A stretch of DNA of 64,000 nt from NCBI GenBank assembly GCA_964036275.1, contig OZ038433.1, forward strand, positions 27,449,485-27,513,484. The letters are read 5' to 3'. Below are positions 62,110 to 64,000 of this stretch, in pieces. The notes under the pieces are model-generated. The model did not search any database, had not been told where the DNA came from, and saw nothing but the letters and a program-made list of their open reading frames with translations. The stretch comes from Litoditis marina (taxonomy: Eukaryota > Nematoda > Chromadorea > Rhabditida > Rhabditidae). Each line of letters opens with the position of its first letter. Position 1 is the first letter of the stretch. Both the position numbers and the translations under genes were made by a program.

Positions 62110-64000
62110 CTCTTTTCTCTCTATTGCATTCGATCCTGTACAGGACAGTTTACAGCCGAAAATGCCGTTCTTTGAAAGTTCTTCGACAAACTTTGAGAAA
62201 AAGTTGTTTGACAAACTTTGGGAATTTACCACCTCAATCAACACTCATAGTTGAGCCTGTACGACTCCGGTCTTTTAGGTTGCAACCGAATTCACAGTTG
62301 GCTGGTGACATTAATCGTACAAGTTGTTATTCTAGAACACATCAAGTTTCTTTCAGAGAGCGATATGAGATTTCTACAAAGCCGTCACATTCAGCGATAA
62401 ACTCTGTTTCGACGTTTCTCCTCGTGTTTTGTACATGGAAATAGTGTGGAATCAATACAAATTTTGTTCAGAAGAGCTCAACTTCGACGGCTCTCAAGAA
62501 AAAAAAAATTCAAAAAGCATGAACATCCGTCTAGTTTTCTGGGCCATGTTTTTTTGTTGTTCTGCCTAAGAACATGGCAGACGAGTCCATCTACTAATCA
62601 ACATGAAAAGCGTCGATAAAATTACAACTACCTTATCAAAACAACCCACCCAAATTTTTTTTTACCGCACATGATCGTAAGAAACTTTTACAAATCAGTG
62701 TTCAAGTTTAACTAATGTTTCTTGCGTTTTTTGCATTGTTTGTTAATATTGAGCAATTCACTACATTCACATTGTCAAGCGTTAAATGGGTCATTTCCTT
62801 TTTGGAGACATTTAATTCAACTCAGATTAGAGAGGCAGTTATTGAACGAATATCGCGGAGCCGCGATTCATTATTATTACCCAACACTTTCCAAATTACG
62901 GCACCCAATAGGGTCTCAACGCGCACGGCCTGATATTGCAGCTGGCGAGACGGTGGACAGCAGTTATTCGGGTTTTCATAGTTTTGGCGCCCGTTTTTTA
63001 CTTCACTTCCCAGTGATAATCGCACGTTCATACGATTCTTACATTATTCTTTCTTTGATGTAGTCGTAAGTGTGATCCACGCGCTTTTCATAACTATAGG
63101 CCCAGTAACCCTGTTTACCTAACCGACAGTTTCCTCATCGCGTGCCCAAAGTTTGGCTACGTAGTCTATGTCTTTTGGTGCACCTTGCGTAGACTAGTTT
63201 CTATCTTCCCTTTCTTTAATTTCCTCCAAACTCATCCTTTTCTAAACCTAAGTCGATGAGTAGCTGACCTTTCGCGGCCCTGTTTCGATCGGCACCCTCT
63301 AGCTTTCACACCACCCCTCACCCGGTAATATGTTCTCTGTCTATCTTTGCACCTTTGGTGTCACCCGGGTCGGTCATGAGTCAATGACCTTGGTCGTTTT
63401 TCACTCAGGTTAGTAAATTTGTTGTTTATATACCTTGTTCTGTTTTCTATTTTCTCCTTCTCTGACAAATGTACATCAAAAAGCAGGTCGCAACCGGCGG
63501 CTATTTAGCAAACTGTATCAACTCTAGTAAGTGGGGTTTTGCTTTGTTAAAAGTCAGCCAGGGACCTCCGCTGAACCACCACTCGTCGATACCCGGTCCC
63601 TGGTTGCTTTTCATGGTGCATCGGCCGCTTCTTATCGAGCCGGGCCCTATAATTTTAATAAATGTTAATTTACCAGTCCCGCGTGGCGAAGTTTTCAGCA
63701 AAGGTAAGTATCCACAACAACAACAGGATCGGCACAATCAATCGGAGGAAAGGAGTAGGACGGTGGTAGCCTCAACGTAGGAAAATCATGCTCGGCCGGC
63801 CGCAGACACAAGGAAGGAGTACTGGTTAGCTTAGGACATTTTGCCAACGGGAACACACACGTGTTCTGCAAATTCAACTTTGTATTGCGTTTTATTTGCC
63901 CATTGCTTCCCTTTTCCCTTTTTTTTTTTCTTCCAGGCGACCGATGAACATAATTCCGTGCAATAAGCACGATGTATTGTAACACATGTGGATTATTATG
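62110..64000. other. unassigned right end of window
   Basis: Several open frames overlap here on both strands but none has a convincing splice chain or family match. A hairpin (CCAGGGACC at 63559, GGTCCCTGG ending 63604) and a smaller one (GGTCAT at 63373, ATGACC ending 63390) are the only structures I can point to. Confidence 0.4.

Noticed and set aside
63489..63703. Plus-strand gene at the right edge (frame from MYIKKQ)
   Set aside because: Apparent donors and acceptors do not form a consistent chain, and both strands are open over the same bases.

Overview
This is a eukaryotic window, almost certainly nematode. A 22-nt string identical to the canonical nematode SL1 spliced leader lies at 40010-40031 on the minus strand, followed by a GT donor, a stem and an Sm-like site. 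The genes are intron-rich, with short AG acceptors and GT donors whose phases fit from exon to exon. I reconstructed exons by eye from splice sites, reading-frame phase and protein-family knowledge; nothing was aligned computationally.

Layout. (1) 69-291, plus: the last two exons of a small cysteine-rich activin-receptor-like three-finger protein, then a poly(A) signal at 526-531. (2) About 1.3-2.3 kb: fragments of a non-LTR retrotransposon, one of them a 178-bp tandem duplication. (3) About 2.3-14.4 kb: no gene I can support; low-complexity tracts and dispersed repeats. (4) 14526-43989, plus: a complete 18-exon gene for a class-2 DYRK kinase (DYRK2 / nematode MBK-2), 687 codons spread over about 29.5 kb. 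Its introns hold most of the mobile DNA: MITEs with 9-bp target duplications, foldback elements, a 284-bp tandem repeat, a miRNA-like hairpin and the antisense SL1 RNA gene. (5) 53585-45374, minus: a complete 14-exon ammonium transporter (Amt/MEP family), 545 codons, convergent with the kinase gene; one intron carries a giant TAA/ATT tract. (6) About 59.3-55 kb, minus: a rhodopsin-like seven-transmembrane receptor with uncertain ends. (7) About 62-60.4 kb, minus: the candidate 3' end of a gene I do not recognise. (8) 62-64 kb: nothing firm.

The genes have no obvious shared pathway. MBK-2 is a regulatory kinase (in C. elegans it drives the oocyte-to-embryo transition), Amt moves ammonium across membranes and the receptor is an orphan or chemosensory type. 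The most unusual features are the SL1 RNA gene nested antisense in a kinase intron, two inverted copies of a 9-bp-TSD MITE flanking kinase exon 6, the DYG (not DFG) motif in the kinase, several long inverted repeats, and nine G- or C-tracts of 9-29 bases.
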